Assembly: GCA_017550965.1 (NCBI GenBank)
Contig: JAFZNK010000034.1
Span: 1 to 53,530 of the forward strand
Source of the DNA: Thermoguttaceae bacterium
GTDB taxonomy: Bacteria > Planctomycetota > Planctomycetia > Pirellulales > Thermoguttaceae
Length of the DNA stretch: 53,530 nt
Reading direction: 5' to 3'
In this document: positions 26,556 through 34,983 of the stretch, piece by piece
Layout of the letters: the number at the start of each line of letters is the position of its first letter
Numbering within the stretch: the first letter of the stretch is position 1
Notes under the pieces: model-generated
The model's database searches: none
What the model saw: only the letters and a program-made list of their open reading frames with translations
What the model was told of the DNA's origin: nothing
Translations under genes and position numbers: made by a program

Positions 26556-27788
26556 ATGAAGCGCTTTACGCTCGTCGCCCTTGCCTTGTTCACGTCGTTT
26601 GTTTTCACAAACGCGCTATTCGCCCAAGGCGCCTACGCCCCGCTTATTCAAAAAGAAACCGTCTCAGTCGTTCGCGTCAACTTAGACAACGTCGACTCGA
26701 CGAAGATATCTTCGACGATCCAAACCGTCGGATCGGCCGCTGTCGACTACTTCGTAGCAGACAGTGAAACGGCTACGAACGCCAAACAAACAATTCCTCT
26801 CGTCGGAATTATTGCAGCGCAATTTTTCGGAACCAACGTCCAGCCTATCAAAGACGCGGGCGTAGGAGAATTCTTCTTTGTCGTCGACCAGCCGGAAGAC
26901 GCCAGTAAAACGCTGTATCCTTATGTCGCCTTCCCCGTCAACGGTTTGTCTGACGCCCAGAAAAAAGATTTGAGAAGCGCGATTGGCGAAATCAATAAAC
27001 AGATTCCGGAAGAGAGTGAATTGACCCTCAAGTATCGTTTTGAACGAGAAGGTTTCCTTTTCGTTTTGATCGTTCCCTCTTCCGTTTCGACAGACGAAGT
27101 TAAAGCGTATATGAAGGAGCGTTTTACGAAAATTGCGTCTGTCGACAAAGAAGAGTTTGTCAACGGTTTCAAAGCAATCGACTCTGGCGCTTTTGTTTCC
27201 GGCGTTACCTTAAACGCTCAAAACGAAGAACTCACGAAGAGCCAACTTGAAAAGGTTTTCAGTCAATTTGAAGAAAACCCCGCCCTTGCCGAATATGCCG
27301 ACACTTTGAAAGAGACGAGTCTTCGTTTCAACGAAATCTCCAAATCTCTCATGGAAAAGGTTCAGTACAATTACTGGTACGTTAGTCTTGACAAACTTGA
27401 AATCGTTTCGAACATTCAAGCCAATTCGGCAGACGACGCCAAAGCCTATGTCGACGCCGTCAAAGACGTTCTTCTGCCTGAACTTAACAAGACGCTGGAC
27501 GCCGTCCTGGAATCCACTTTAACTTCCGCAGAGGACAAGGTTGCCGACGACGAGAAAGAGCTTGCCCAGAAATGCATGGAAAAGGTCAAAACGCTCGTTG
27601 ACGTCTTCGTTCAATACTCGATTGAAGACTCCGTCGTCAGTTGGAAGATGAACGAAAAATTCTGGGTGGACAACAAGCCGGTTTTCGATGAAATCGTACA
27701 GTTCGTCCAGGAAGAAATCTTGCCTAAGTTTACCTCTGACGAAGACGACGATGAAGAAAACCTTGACGACGACTTCGAAGCCCTTTGA
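26556..27788 (+). CDS. Secreted protein of unknown function
   Basis: 410 residues; I do not recognise the family. A signal peptide (KRFTLVALALFTSFVFTNALFAQG) has a clear cleavage site near residue 25. The mature part is acidic, has no Cys except one near residue 346, and contains two similar-looking halves with alternating strands and helices (FFFVVDQPED.. and FLFVLIVPSS..), possibly a duplicated alpha/beta fold. The C-terminus is a run of Asp and Glu (DEDDDEENLDDDFEAL). AGGAG precedes the ATG. It has its own promoter and an intrinsic terminator, so it is a single-gene unit, and both signals are strong, which suggests high expression. Confidence 0.8.
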   Translation: MKRFTLVALALFTSFVFTNALFAQGAYAPLIQKETVSVVRVNLDNVDSTKISSTIQTVGSAAVDYFVADSETATNAKQTIPLVGIIAAQFFGTNVQPIKDAGVGEFFFVVDQPEDASKTLYPYVAFPVNGLSDAQKKDLRSAIGEINKQIPEESELTLKYRFEREGFLFVLIVPSSVSTDEVKAYMKERFTKIASVDKEEFVNGFKAIDSGAFVSGVTLNAQNEELTKSQLEKVFSQFEENPALAEYADTLKETSLRFNEISKSLMEKVQYNYWYVSLDKLEIVSNIQANSADDAKAYVDAVKDVLLPELNKTLDAVLESTLTSAEDKVADDEKELAQKCMEKVKTLVDVFVQYSIEDSVVSWKMNEKFWVDNKPVFDEIVQFVQEEILPKFTSDEDDDEENLDDDFEAL

Positions 27789-27830
27789 TAATTAACTGCA
27801 AGCGAAAACTCGGTTCACAATTAAGCAAAT

Positions 27831-27865
27831 AAAAAAGGTTGAGCGTTTACCGTTCAACCTTTTTT
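27831..27865. terminator. Bidirectional intrinsic terminator
   Basis: AAAAAAGGTTGA (27831-27842) and TCAACCTTTTTT (27854-27865) form a 12-bp stem whose A and T flanks give a T-tract on both strands. It separates the convergent secreted-protein and M16 peptidase genes. Confidence 0.85.
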
Positions 27866-27901
27866 ATTCGTCTGAAAGAATTGACTTTCAATTGATCAAA
27901 C

Positions 27902-29140
27902 CTAAACGTAGTCCCTTAGCGAGTCCATTTTGCCGACCGCCACGGTAAAAGGATTTTCAAAAGAATACTTTTTCATAACGTTCGACAAATCGTCCAGCGT
28001 TAGATTGCGAAGGATGTTTAAATCGTCCGAAACGGAACAATACCGTCTCTTCATAAGCCACTCTTCGCCGACGGCAAAAAGTCTTGTCATTGGCTTTTCC
28101 GCGCTCAAAGCAATAGCCGTCGACAATTTATTCTTTGCGCGCGTCAATTCTTCCTCTTTCACACCGTCCTTTTTAGCTTCTAAAAGAATCTCGTGGATTA
28201 AGGCCAGGTTCTCGTCGACGTCTTCCGGTTCGCAAGCCAGAGCCGTCTCAAAATAACCGGCGTCCGAATAACCCGACAAAGAAAACGATGCGGACTCAGC
28301 GCGTCCGGAATCTACCAATTCCCAAAAGAACCGACTCCCAACGGACGCGCCCAACACGACTGACAGAAGCGAAGCGGCATATCGGTCGTCGTCTAAATTC
28401 GACGGACCGTCAACCAGTTGTAACACGTATTCCAAAACGGTCTCGTCGCGTTTAAAAAGTTTTACGCCGGAACGTCCCTTTGGGCGCCAACTTTCTCTGG
28501 GAGCGTCAAAACTCTTCCATTTGCCGCATCGAGAGTCGACCCATTGAACAATCTGCTCAAAATCAACCCGTCCGGAAGCGACAAACACGATGTTGTTTGG
28601 ACTATAGCGGCGTTCGAAGTAGTCGCGCATTAATTCCGGCGTAAGGGAGCCGACAGACTCGCGCGTTCCCAGCACGCTGCGAGACAACGGATGACCGGGC
28701 CAAAAAAGCTCTCGGCTTCTTTCGTCAATGAGAAAGGGAGGTTGATCCTCATACATTTTGATCTCTTCAAGGATCACCTGCTTCTCCATATCGAAGTCTT
28801 CTTTACGCAGCGACGGTCGAAGAATATCGCTGAAGAGATCGATAGCGCGCTCCTGAAGCTCCGGAAGGACTTTTGCGTAAAAAGCAGTCGTTTCTTCCGA
28901 CGTTCCCGCGTTCGACTTTCCCCCAAGATCGTCAAGTTCGCGATTAACGTCGACCGCTGTCCTGCGATCAGTTCCTTTGAAAACCATGTGTTCCAGAAAG
29001 TGACTGACTCCGGAGATATTGTCAGTTTCGTCGCGTCCTCCCGTGCGAACAAAAAAGCCAAGAGCAGTCGAAAGCGCAGCGTCGTTGATTTCTGCAATTA
29101 TTTCAAGTCCATTGTCCAGAATAGCGTTCTTAAAAATCAT
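27902..29140 (-). CDS. M16 family zinc metallopeptidase (insulinase/processing protease type)
   Basis: 412 residues. The inverted zinc motif HFLEH is at 47-51 and the third ligand region follows about 75 residues later (VLPELQERAIDLFSDIL). The C-terminal half contains the second M16 domain with a Gly-Tyr/Arg pattern (FSLSGYSDAGYF). Such single-chain 410-430-residue proteins degrade peptides in the cytosol or act in pairs. The longer frame reaches 29356 and adds 72 residues with hydrophobic and basic stretches; I prefer the ATG at 29140 (AGAGG about 10 nt upstream) because homology begins there. The ATG at 29239 is an alternative. Confidence 0.9.
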   Translation of the reverse strand: MIFKNAILDNGLEIIAEINDAALSTALGFFVRTGGRDETDNISGVSHFLEHMVFKGTDRRTAVDVNRELDDLGGKSNAGTSEETTAFYAKVLPELQERAIDLFSDILRPSLRKEDFDMEKQVILEEIKMYEDQPPFLIDERSRELFWPGHPLSRSVLGTRESVGSLTPELMRDYFERRYSPNNIVFVASGRVDFEQIVQWVDSRCGKWKSFDAPRESWRPKGRSGVKLFKRDETVLEYVLQLVDGPSNLDDDRYAASLLSVVLGASVGSRFFWELVDSGRAESASFSLSGYSDAGYFETALACEPEDVDENLALIHEILLEAKKDGVKEEELTRAKNKLSTAIALSAEKPMTRLFAVGEEWLMKRRYCSVSDDLNILRNLTLDDLSNVMKKYSFENPFTVAVGKMDSLRDYV

Positions 29141-29374
29141 ATTCCAAACGCCTCTCTCGGCGTAGTTTCGTTCGTCCGAATAATCTGCGTAAGTTTTTCG
29201 AAAAAGCTTTGAACGTTCACAGAGAACCTTCTTTGCCATGAATATACCAGAAAAAGCGCTTTTGGAAAAGAAAAGAAAACAAAACAAAAAGAGTCTAAAA
29301 AGCCTCGAAACGAGATAAGGGCCGCAGATTGGCTCGGAATAAGTAATATTTTTCAAAAAAGTCGTCGGGTATCC

Positions 29375-29403
29375 TTGAAAACATAGCGCTTTTACGATAT
29401 ACT
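29375..29403 (+). promoter_or_regulatory. Promoter of the EF-G-like gene
   Basis: -35 TTGAAA (29375-29380), 17-bp spacer, -10 TATACT (29398-29403). Confidence 0.6.
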
Positions 29404-29459
29404 TAGCGGACCGTTATAGTCGAAAAGCGTCCCCTATGCGAGGTTTTCGTTTTTCGTCG

Positions 29460-29483
29460 CTTGTCGCCTAATCAAGCGACAAG
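29460..29483 (+). promoter_or_regulatory. Leader hairpin of the EF-G-like gene
   Basis: CTTGTCGC (29460-29467) pairs perfectly with GCGACAAG (29476-29483) around an 8-nt loop, about 50 nt into the predicted transcript. No T-tract follows. Confidence 0.4.
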
Positions 29484-29645
29484 TCCTGTCGTCAGATTTG
29501 TCGTTATAACCGGCGTTTCGCGTCACACCCACGATTTTGGTATCCGCCGTCTTTCGGTCTTTTGCGAGGCGCCTAAGGTTGTTTTACAGGAGGAGTCGTC
29601 GTTTCAACAAACGGAAACACGACGTTTTCAACAAGGATTTTATTT

Positions 29646-31745
29646 ATGCCGAAGTATAGCCCTGAAAATATTCGTAATATTGTTTTGTGCGGACATGGCG
29701 GATCGGGAAAAACCACTTTGACCGACGCTTTCCTCAACGCGTCGGGAAAAGTCAAGAGACTTGCCAGCGTCGACGACGGCACGAGTATTTGCGACTTCGA
29801 CGAAGAAGAAAAAGCGCATAAGTATACGATCGAACCGTCCTGCGTTAATTTCGATTGGGCCGGCAAACATTTCGACGTCTTCGACTCCCCCGGATACCCA
29901 GACTTCATTGGCGGCGCCATTTCTACGATGGGAGCTTCTGACACGGCCGTCATCGTAGTCAACGCGACCTCCGGCATTGAAGTCAACACTCGGCGCGTTT
30001 TTGCAGAAGCGAAAAAAGCGGGGCTTGGACGTATGGTCGTCCTTTCCAAGATGGACGGCGACAACATTAAGTTTGACGAGTTAATCGAGTCGATTAAGGC
30101 TGTCTTTGGACAAGAAGCCGCGCTGTTTAACGTTCCGATTGGCCAAGGCTCGAAATTTACAGGCGTGGTCGACGTCTTGAAGCCGATTGACGCCGAAGGC
30201 GCGCTCGTCGATCCTAACGAACTTCATGAAGCCCTAATTGAAACGATCGTTTCCGTCGACGATTCCGCGATGGAACGTTATTTCGAAGGCGAGCTGCCGA
30301 ACGATGAAGAAATGGCGAAACTTATCGCCAAGGGCATTAAAGAGGAATCCTTAATTCCCATTTTCTGCGTTTCCGCGAAGACGGGCGTTGGACTCAACGA
30401 GTTGCTCAACGGCCTCGCGTCCTTTGCGTTGCCTTCTGACGCCATTGTCCGAACGGGCAAAGACGCCGAAGGGGCGGACGTGGAAGTTGCCGCCAATCCT
30501 GACGGTCCGATCGTCGCGCAAGTCTTCAAGACTCGTATCGACCCCTTCGTTCAGAAGATCAATTACATTCGCGTTTTCTCCGGCGTTTTGAAAACTGGCG
30601 CGAACGTTCCGCTTATCGGATCTCGCAAAGGCTTCAAAATCGCTCAACTCTTTGAAGTTGTCGCGAACGATCTTCAACCGATCGACGAAGCCGGGCCCGG
30701 CATGATTGTCGCCGTTACCAAAACCGACGAGCTAAAAACCTGCGCGACTCTCGGCGACGTCGAAATGCCGCGTTTCTTGTATCCTACCCCAATGGTCGGT
30801 CTGGCCGCCTCTCCGAAGAACCGCGGCGACGAGGCCAAAGTCTCCGTGGCGCTCACCAAACTTGCGGAAGAGGATCTAACCTTCAAGGTCGAACGTAACG
30901 AACAGACCAAGCAAATGCTCATTACCGGTATGAGCGAATTGCACCTGCAGGTTCTTCAAGAACGTCTGAAGCGCCGCGATAAAGTCGAACTTGAAACGAA
31001 GGAACAAAAGATTCCGTATCGCGAGACGATTCAGCAAATGGCAGAGGGGTCCTACCGTCATAAGAAACAATCCGGCGGCGCGGGCCAGTTTGGCGAAGTT
31101 CATATTCGCATGTTCCCGTTCCCAGGCGGAACCGACCCCGAAGAATTTGCGACCGATAAGAATCGATTCCCATCGATGAAAGAATGGAAATACTTCCCGG
31201 AAAACAATTTCCTTTGGATCGACTCCATCGTTGGCGGCACAATTCCGTCTAACTTTATGCCGGCTATCGACAAAGGGTTCAAAGATCGTATGGAAAGCGG
31301 CGTTATCGCCGGTTATCAGGTTCAAGACCTTTGCATCGAAGTCTACTTCGGCAAATACCACCCCGTCGACAGTAATGAACAAGCTTTCCGTACGGCGGCA
31401 AAGGGCGCTTTCAAAGAGACCTTTATGAAGGCTCGCCCCGCGTTGCTTGAACCGATTGTGAACCTTGACGTAACCGTTCCGGTCGATAAGGTAGGCGACG
31501 TCAACTCAGACGTTGTCGCCGCTCGACGCGGCCGTCCTCTTGGCGTCGAAGACGCCGGCGGCGGATACCAAACGGTTAAGGCGGAAGTTCCTTTTGCTGA
31601 AGTCACCACGTACAGCCGCGCGCTGGCAAGCATGACCGGCGGTCAGGGAAGTTATACGATTGAATTCAATCGTTATGATATTGTGCCCGGCAACATTCAG
31701 TCGGAAATCATTGCAAAAGCGGAACTCAAAGAAGACGAAGAGTAG
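29646..31745 (+). CDS. Elongation factor G-like GTPase (EF-G2/FusA2 type)
   Basis: 699 residues with the five-domain EF-G plan: P-loop GHGGSGKT (16-23), domain II near GPIVAQVFKTRIDPF, domain III-V with SGGAGQFGEVHIRMFPF and the C-terminal AEVTTYSRALASMTGGQGSY. Several features mark it as the EF-G2 group rather than translocase EF-G. The switch II motif DTPGH reads DSPGY (80-84), the switch I RGITI stretch reads HKYTI, and the NKxD motif reads SKMD (134-137). The function of this group is poorly known. AAGGA precedes the ATG, and a terminator follows. The canonical EF-G gene is presumably elsewhere. Confidence 0.9.
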   Translation: MPKYSPENIRNIVLCGHGGSGKTTLTDAFLNASGKVKRLASVDDGTSICDFDEEEKAHKYTIEPSCVNFDWAGKHFDVFDSPGYPDFIGGAISTMGASDTAVIVVNATSGIEVNTRRVFAEAKKAGLGRMVVLSKMDGDNIKFDELIESIKAVFGQEAALFNVPIGQGSKFTGVVDVLKPIDAEGALVDPNELHEALIETIVSVDDSAMERYFEGELPNDEEMAKLIAKGIKEESLIPIFCVSAKTGVGLNELLNGLASFALPSDAIVRTGKDAEGADVEVAANPDGPIVAQVFKTRIDPFVQKINYIRVFSGVLKTGANVPLIGSRKGFKIAQLFEVVANDLQPIDEAGPGMIVAVTKTDELKTCATLGDVEMPRFLYPTPMVGLAASPKNRGDEAKVSVALTKLAEEDLTFKVERNEQTKQMLITGMSELHLQVLQERLKRRDKVELETKEQKIPYRETIQQMAEGSYRHKKQSGGAGQFGEVHIRMFPFPGGTDPEEFATDKNRFPSMKEWKYFPENNFLWIDSIVGGTIPSNFMPAIDKGFKDRMESGVIAGYQVQDLCIEVYFGKYHPVDSNEQAFRTAAKGAFKETFMKARPALLEPIVNLDVTVPVDKVGDVNSDVVAARRGRPLGVEDAGGGYQTVKAEVPFAEVTTYSRALASMTGGQGSYTIEFNRYDIVPGNIQSEIIAKAELKEDEE

Positions 31746-31778
31746 TTTTTTCTTCTTTGAGAAGTCTGTTGTATTTAA

Positions 31779-31816
31779 AACGCTGTCGAAACTTCCAGGT
31801 CTCGGCGGCGTTTTTT
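31779..31816 (+). terminator. Intrinsic terminator after the EF-G-like gene
   Basis: AACGCTGTCGA (31779-31789) and TCGGCGGCGTT (31802-31812) pair over 11 bp with two G-U pairs and are followed by a run of T to 31816. Confidence 0.75.
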
Positions 31817-31887
31817 GTTAGACGCGGCTTTTTTCATTTCAACAGCCGTAAAACCTAACATGTTCTTTTTGAAATAAGGAGTACGCT

Positions 31888-32211
31888 ATGAGCGAGACGA
31901 TCGAACTAAACGAAGCGGATTTTGACGTCAAAGTACTTCAGGAAACGCGCCCTGTTCTTGTCGACTTTTGGTCGCCTTCGTGCGGACCTTGTCGTCTTCT
32001 GGTTCCCGCGTTAAACGCGCTTGCTAAGGCAAACGCAGACGCCGCTGTTGTCGCCAAAGTTAATGTTGCGACGAACGCGACGCTGGCCGCTAAACTTGGA
32101 ATAGCTTCGCTTCCAACGCTGTTGCTTTTTAAAAACGGCCAAGTTGTCTCACGTTTGAGCGGAGTTCAAAAACAATCCAAGCTTCAGGAACTAATCGACG
32201 CTAATCTTTGA
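31888..32211 (+). CDS. trxA: Thioredoxin
   Basis: A 107-residue cytosolic thioredoxin with the redox pair Cys32 and Cys35 (CGPC) and the cis-Pro motif ASLPTLLLF. The residue before the first Cys is Ser (FWSPSCGPC) where most thioredoxins have Trp-Cys (WAxWCGPC). This may shift the redox behaviour. AAGGAG precedes the ATG by 7 nt. It sits between the terminator of the EF-G-like gene and a glycoside-hydrolase-like gene 50 bp downstream. Confidence 0.93.
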   Translation: MSETIELNEADFDVKVLQETRPVLVDFWSPSCGPCRLLVPALNALAKANADAAVVAKVNVATNATLAAKLGIASLPTLLLFKNGQVVSRLSGVQKQSKLQELIDANL

Positions 32212-32261
32212 CGTTGACAAGCAAAAGCAATCCGGCATTTTCTAACAATCGAGGAAACGAA

Positions 32262-34043
32262 ATGACTAAATATTTAACGACGCTTTGCGTCTGCTGTTTA
32301 TTTGCGCTCTGTTTTAACAACGTCTACGCGCAATCTGCGGGAGTTCCCTGGCGAGCTGTCGACGGCTTAGGGCGCGCCGTTGAAACGTCGGGCGAACTCG
32401 GCGTGATCCGCGCTGGCAAATCCGTAGGTATTTTCTATTTTCTGTGGATCGACAGCGCTTCTCAAAAAGCGCCCTGGACCGACGGTCCATACGACGTGTC
32501 CAAGATTTTGGAGCGACTTCCTGAAAAGGATCTTCAAGACCCGGAAGCAAGCAAATCGGAACTGTGGGCGCCGCATTCCCAAATGCACTTCTGGGGCGAA
32601 CCCCTGTTTGGTTATTACAGCGCGTTCGATCCATGGGTTCTTCGTCGCCATGTTCAGCTACTTGCCGACGCCGGAATCGATTTCCTTGTCTTTGATACGA
32701 CCAACTACCTGACCTATCCCGATCAGGTTCGCGCTCTTTGCGACGTTATGACGCAAATCCGCGCTGAAGGAGGTAAGACCCCGCAAATTACTTTCATGCT
32801 AAATACCAGAGCGAAAGACGCGGCGAACAATCTGTGGAACGAGGTATACTCGACGCGCAAATATGACGAATTGCTTTTCCAGGTTGAGGGCAAGCCTCTT
32901 CTAATTGGCGATCCTGCGGAAATTACCGATAAAAAAATAAACGCCGCCTTAACTCTTCGCAAAGCGCATTGGCCTTTTGAAATGGTCAACACCCAAAAGG
33001 CCTGGCACTGGGAAGCGGCGTATCCTCAACCGTACGATTATGTCGAGGATCCCAATAAACCCGAGCAAGTCAATGTTTCAGTCGCTCAGAATTTAAGCCG
33101 TCAACCCGACGCTCATGTGCAGAACATGAGTTCGCGCATGGCTAGAGGACGGAGTTTCTGCAACGGCAAGGTCGAAGAAGATCTGGCAACCGACGAAGGA
33201 AGAAACTTTGCCGAACAATGGAAGCGCGCTTACGAACTTGATCCTCCTTATGTGATGATAACCGGATGGAACGAGTGGATCGCGGGACGATGGGATTATG
33301 GCGACGGTCGCGGAGTTTTCGTCGATCAATATAATCGAGAATATAGCCGCGATATTGAACCCATGAAAGGCGGACACCTTGACGCTTATTACATGCAAAT
33401 GATCGAAGGAATTCGCCGTTACAAGGGAGTCGTTCCGCCTCCTCAAACTCAGATTGGAATAACTATTGACGTTAAAGGAAGTTTTGCCCAATGGAACAAC
33501 GTTGAGACAATCTTAACCGATTGGCAAGGCGAAACGGTCAAACGAGACTTCCGAGGTCAGGGAGGAACGCATTACGTCAATGAAACGGGGCGCAACGACT
33601 TCGTCGCTTTTAAAGCGACGCGCGACTCCGACAATTTCTATTTCTATGTAAAAACAGCCGCCCCTATCCAACCCGCTCTTCCCGACAATCTTTGCGTCAT
33701 GATTGACGTCGATTCCAATTTACAAACGGGGTTCGTCGGAGGCGATTATTTAATTGGCCAGACGTACGACGGGACGACGGCTTCCCTTGCCTTTTTTGCC
33801 GGCGATAATCCCGAGGAATGGAATTGGAAACAGAGCGGAGAAACGGCGTATAAAATAGAAAACGACGAATTGATGATCGCAGTTCCTTATAAGGCTCTCG
33901 GTCTTGACGCGGCGAACGCCTCGTTTAATGGTATTTCGTTTAAATGGTTGGACAATTTGTCCGGAAACGTTACGCCTGCGGAACTCTACACGACAGGCGA
34001 CGTCGCTCCTGAAAGCCGGTTCTTCTTCCACGTTACGGAATGA
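32262..34043 (+). CDS. Secreted glycoside-hydrolase-like protein (GH99/GH71-like barrel) with C-terminal CBM9/DOMON-like domain
   Basis: 593 residues. A signal peptide ends near VYAQS (residue 24). The main domain begins with GKSVGIFYFLWIDS and includes GYYSAFDPWVLRRHVQLL, GIDFLVFDTTN, a Trp-rich KAWHWEAAYPQP and TGWNEWIAGRW. The first and last resemble barrel strands of GH99/GH71-like enzymes, with possible acidic catalytic residues in WNEW. Residues from about 405 form a beta-rich domain (FVAFKATRDSDNFYFYVK, VMIDVDSN) like CBM9/DOMON carbohydrate-binding modules. Family assignment is by pattern memory. I use the ATG at 32262 after GAGGAA, not the TTG at 32208 that overlaps trxA. Confidence 0.65.
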   Translation: MTKYLTTLCVCCLFALCFNNVYAQSAGVPWRAVDGLGRAVETSGELGVIRAGKSVGIFYFLWIDSASQKAPWTDGPYDVSKILERLPEKDLQDPEASKSELWAPHSQMHFWGEPLFGYYSAFDPWVLRRHVQLLADAGIDFLVFDTTNYLTYPDQVRALCDVMTQIRAEGGKTPQITFMLNTRAKDAANNLWNEVYSTRKYDELLFQVEGKPLLIGDPAEITDKKINAALTLRKAHWPFEMVNTQKAWHWEAAYPQPYDYVEDPNKPEQVNVSVAQNLSRQPDAHVQNMSSRMARGRSFCNGKVEEDLATDEGRNFAEQWKRAYELDPPYVMITGWNEWIAGRWDYGDGRGVFVDQYNREYSRDIEPMKGGHLDAYYMQMIEGIRRYKGVVPPPQTQIGITIDVKGSFAQWNNVETILTDWQGETVKRDFRGQGGTHYVNETGRNDFVAFKATRDSDNFYFYVKTAAPIQPALPDNLCVMIDVDSNLQTGFVGGDYLIGQTYDGTTASLAFFAGDNPEEWNWKQSGETAYKIENDELMIAVPYKALGLDAANASFNGISFKWLDNLSGNVTPAELYTTGDVAPESRFFFHVTE

Positions 34044-34067
34044 ACTCAATCCTCCCTGACGTAAAAA

Positions 34068-34099
34068 CGGCGCGAACCGTCCAAACGATTCGCGCCGTC
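34068..34099. terminator. Bidirectional intrinsic terminator
   Basis: ACGGCGCGAA (34068-34077) and TTCGCGCCGT (34090-34099) form a 10-bp stem between convergent genes. On the minus strand it runs into TTTTT; on the plus strand only into CTTCTT. Confidence 0.75.
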
Positions 34100-34126
34100 T
34101 TCTTAAACGATGCGTCAGGGGACCGT

Positions 34127-34729
34127 CTATTTTACCCTCGATATCTTTTCTTCAAGCGGAACGCGAGAAGTCGCGCCCGAAACGCCGTCGACAGAAGGCG
34201 TTTCTTCACGGCCGATCAAAAGCGCGGCATAAGCGTTGTACTTCTCGGGGATTCCAAGTCGTTCTTTAAACTTCTCATTTGTTTTAGGACAAGGCGACGC
34301 GACGGTTTTCGTCCCGTATCCTAACAAAATCGCCGTTACCGCCATGCGATCGCAAGCGGCGCCAACGTCGAATCGAGCGTAGTCGGTATCGTCGCCACAG
34401 ACAAAAATCACCGTCGGACTTCCCGTCAAAGAGAGACGACCGGCCTTGATCTCAGCGGCGCGATCTATTTCGGCAAGAAGTTGCCGATCTGTTACCGCCG
34501 CAAAAAACCATGGTTGTCGATTAAGCGCGCTCGGGGAATTAGCGCCAATTTGAAGGATGTTCTTCAAATCGTTTTCGTCGACAGGCTCGTCAGAAAACTT
34601 CGTCGCGGAACGAACTTCCGTTAGGCGTTTTATCAAATCGTCTTTTCCTTCTTCGCTTCTGGCGGCGTCGGTAACGACTAACCCCAACACTCCGCAAGTA
34701 GCGCCTACAATAGCTTCGCGTCTGTTCAT
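34127..34729 (-). CDS. Nitroreductase family protein with Tat-like leader
   Basis: 200 residues. After an N-terminal Arg-Arg leader (NRREAIVGATCGVLGLVV), which resembles a Tat signal, the FMN-dependent nitroreductase fold follows: RLTEVRSATKFSDEPV, ILQIGANSPSALNRQPW, and the late DVGAACDRMAVTAILLGYGT. Such enzymes use NAD(P)H to reduce quinones or nitro compounds; a folded flavoprotein exported by Tat would fit the leader. AGGAG lies 7 nt before the ATG at 34729. The partner substrate is unknown. Confidence 0.85.
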   Translation of the reverse strand: MNRREAIVGATCGVLGLVVTDAARSEEGKDDLIKRLTEVRSATKFSDEPVDENDLKNILQIGANSPSALNRQPWFFAAVTDRQLLAEIDRAAEIKAGRLSLTGSPTVIFVCGDDTDYARFDVGAACDRMAVTAILLGYGTKTVASPCPKTNEKFKERLGIPEKYNAYAALLIGREETPSVDGVSGATSRVPLEEKISRVK

Positions 34730-34855
34730 TTCTTTTCTCCTTTTTTTATTGACCTCGGACGTCTCAATACGACGTCTACAGTGATGATATCAAATTCACA
34801 AGGATATTTCAACAAAGATAAAGATAACGACGTCGTCTTCCGTCATGCGCTTAGC

Positions 34856-34883
34856 TTGATGAAATATGTTGGACGATTATAAT
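34856..34883 (+). promoter_or_regulatory. Promoter of the EamA transporter gene
   Basis: -35 TTGATG (34856-34861), 16-bp spacer, -10 TATAAT (34878-34883), about 100 nt upstream of the chosen ATG. Confidence 0.65.
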
Positions 34884-34983
34884 CAATTCTCGCGTTGTCG
34901 CTGCAAAGCGCTTTTTGAGCGTTTTTCAAACAAATCCTATCTCTTTTAGAGACGTAGCGCCATTTTGTACACGCACTTGCATA

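Larger units (their letters stand above)
29141..29645. other. Divergent intergenic region between the M16 gene and the EF-G-like gene
   Basis: 505 bp. The left part could encode an N-terminal extension of the M16 peptidase. The right part holds a promoter (29375-29403) and a long leader of about 235 nt with a hairpin at 29460-29483. No other gene is apparent. Confidence 0.5.

Noticed and set aside
34040..34324. 94-codon plus-strand frame after the GH99-like gene
   Set aside because: It runs through a bidirectional terminator and antisense to the nitroreductase gene.
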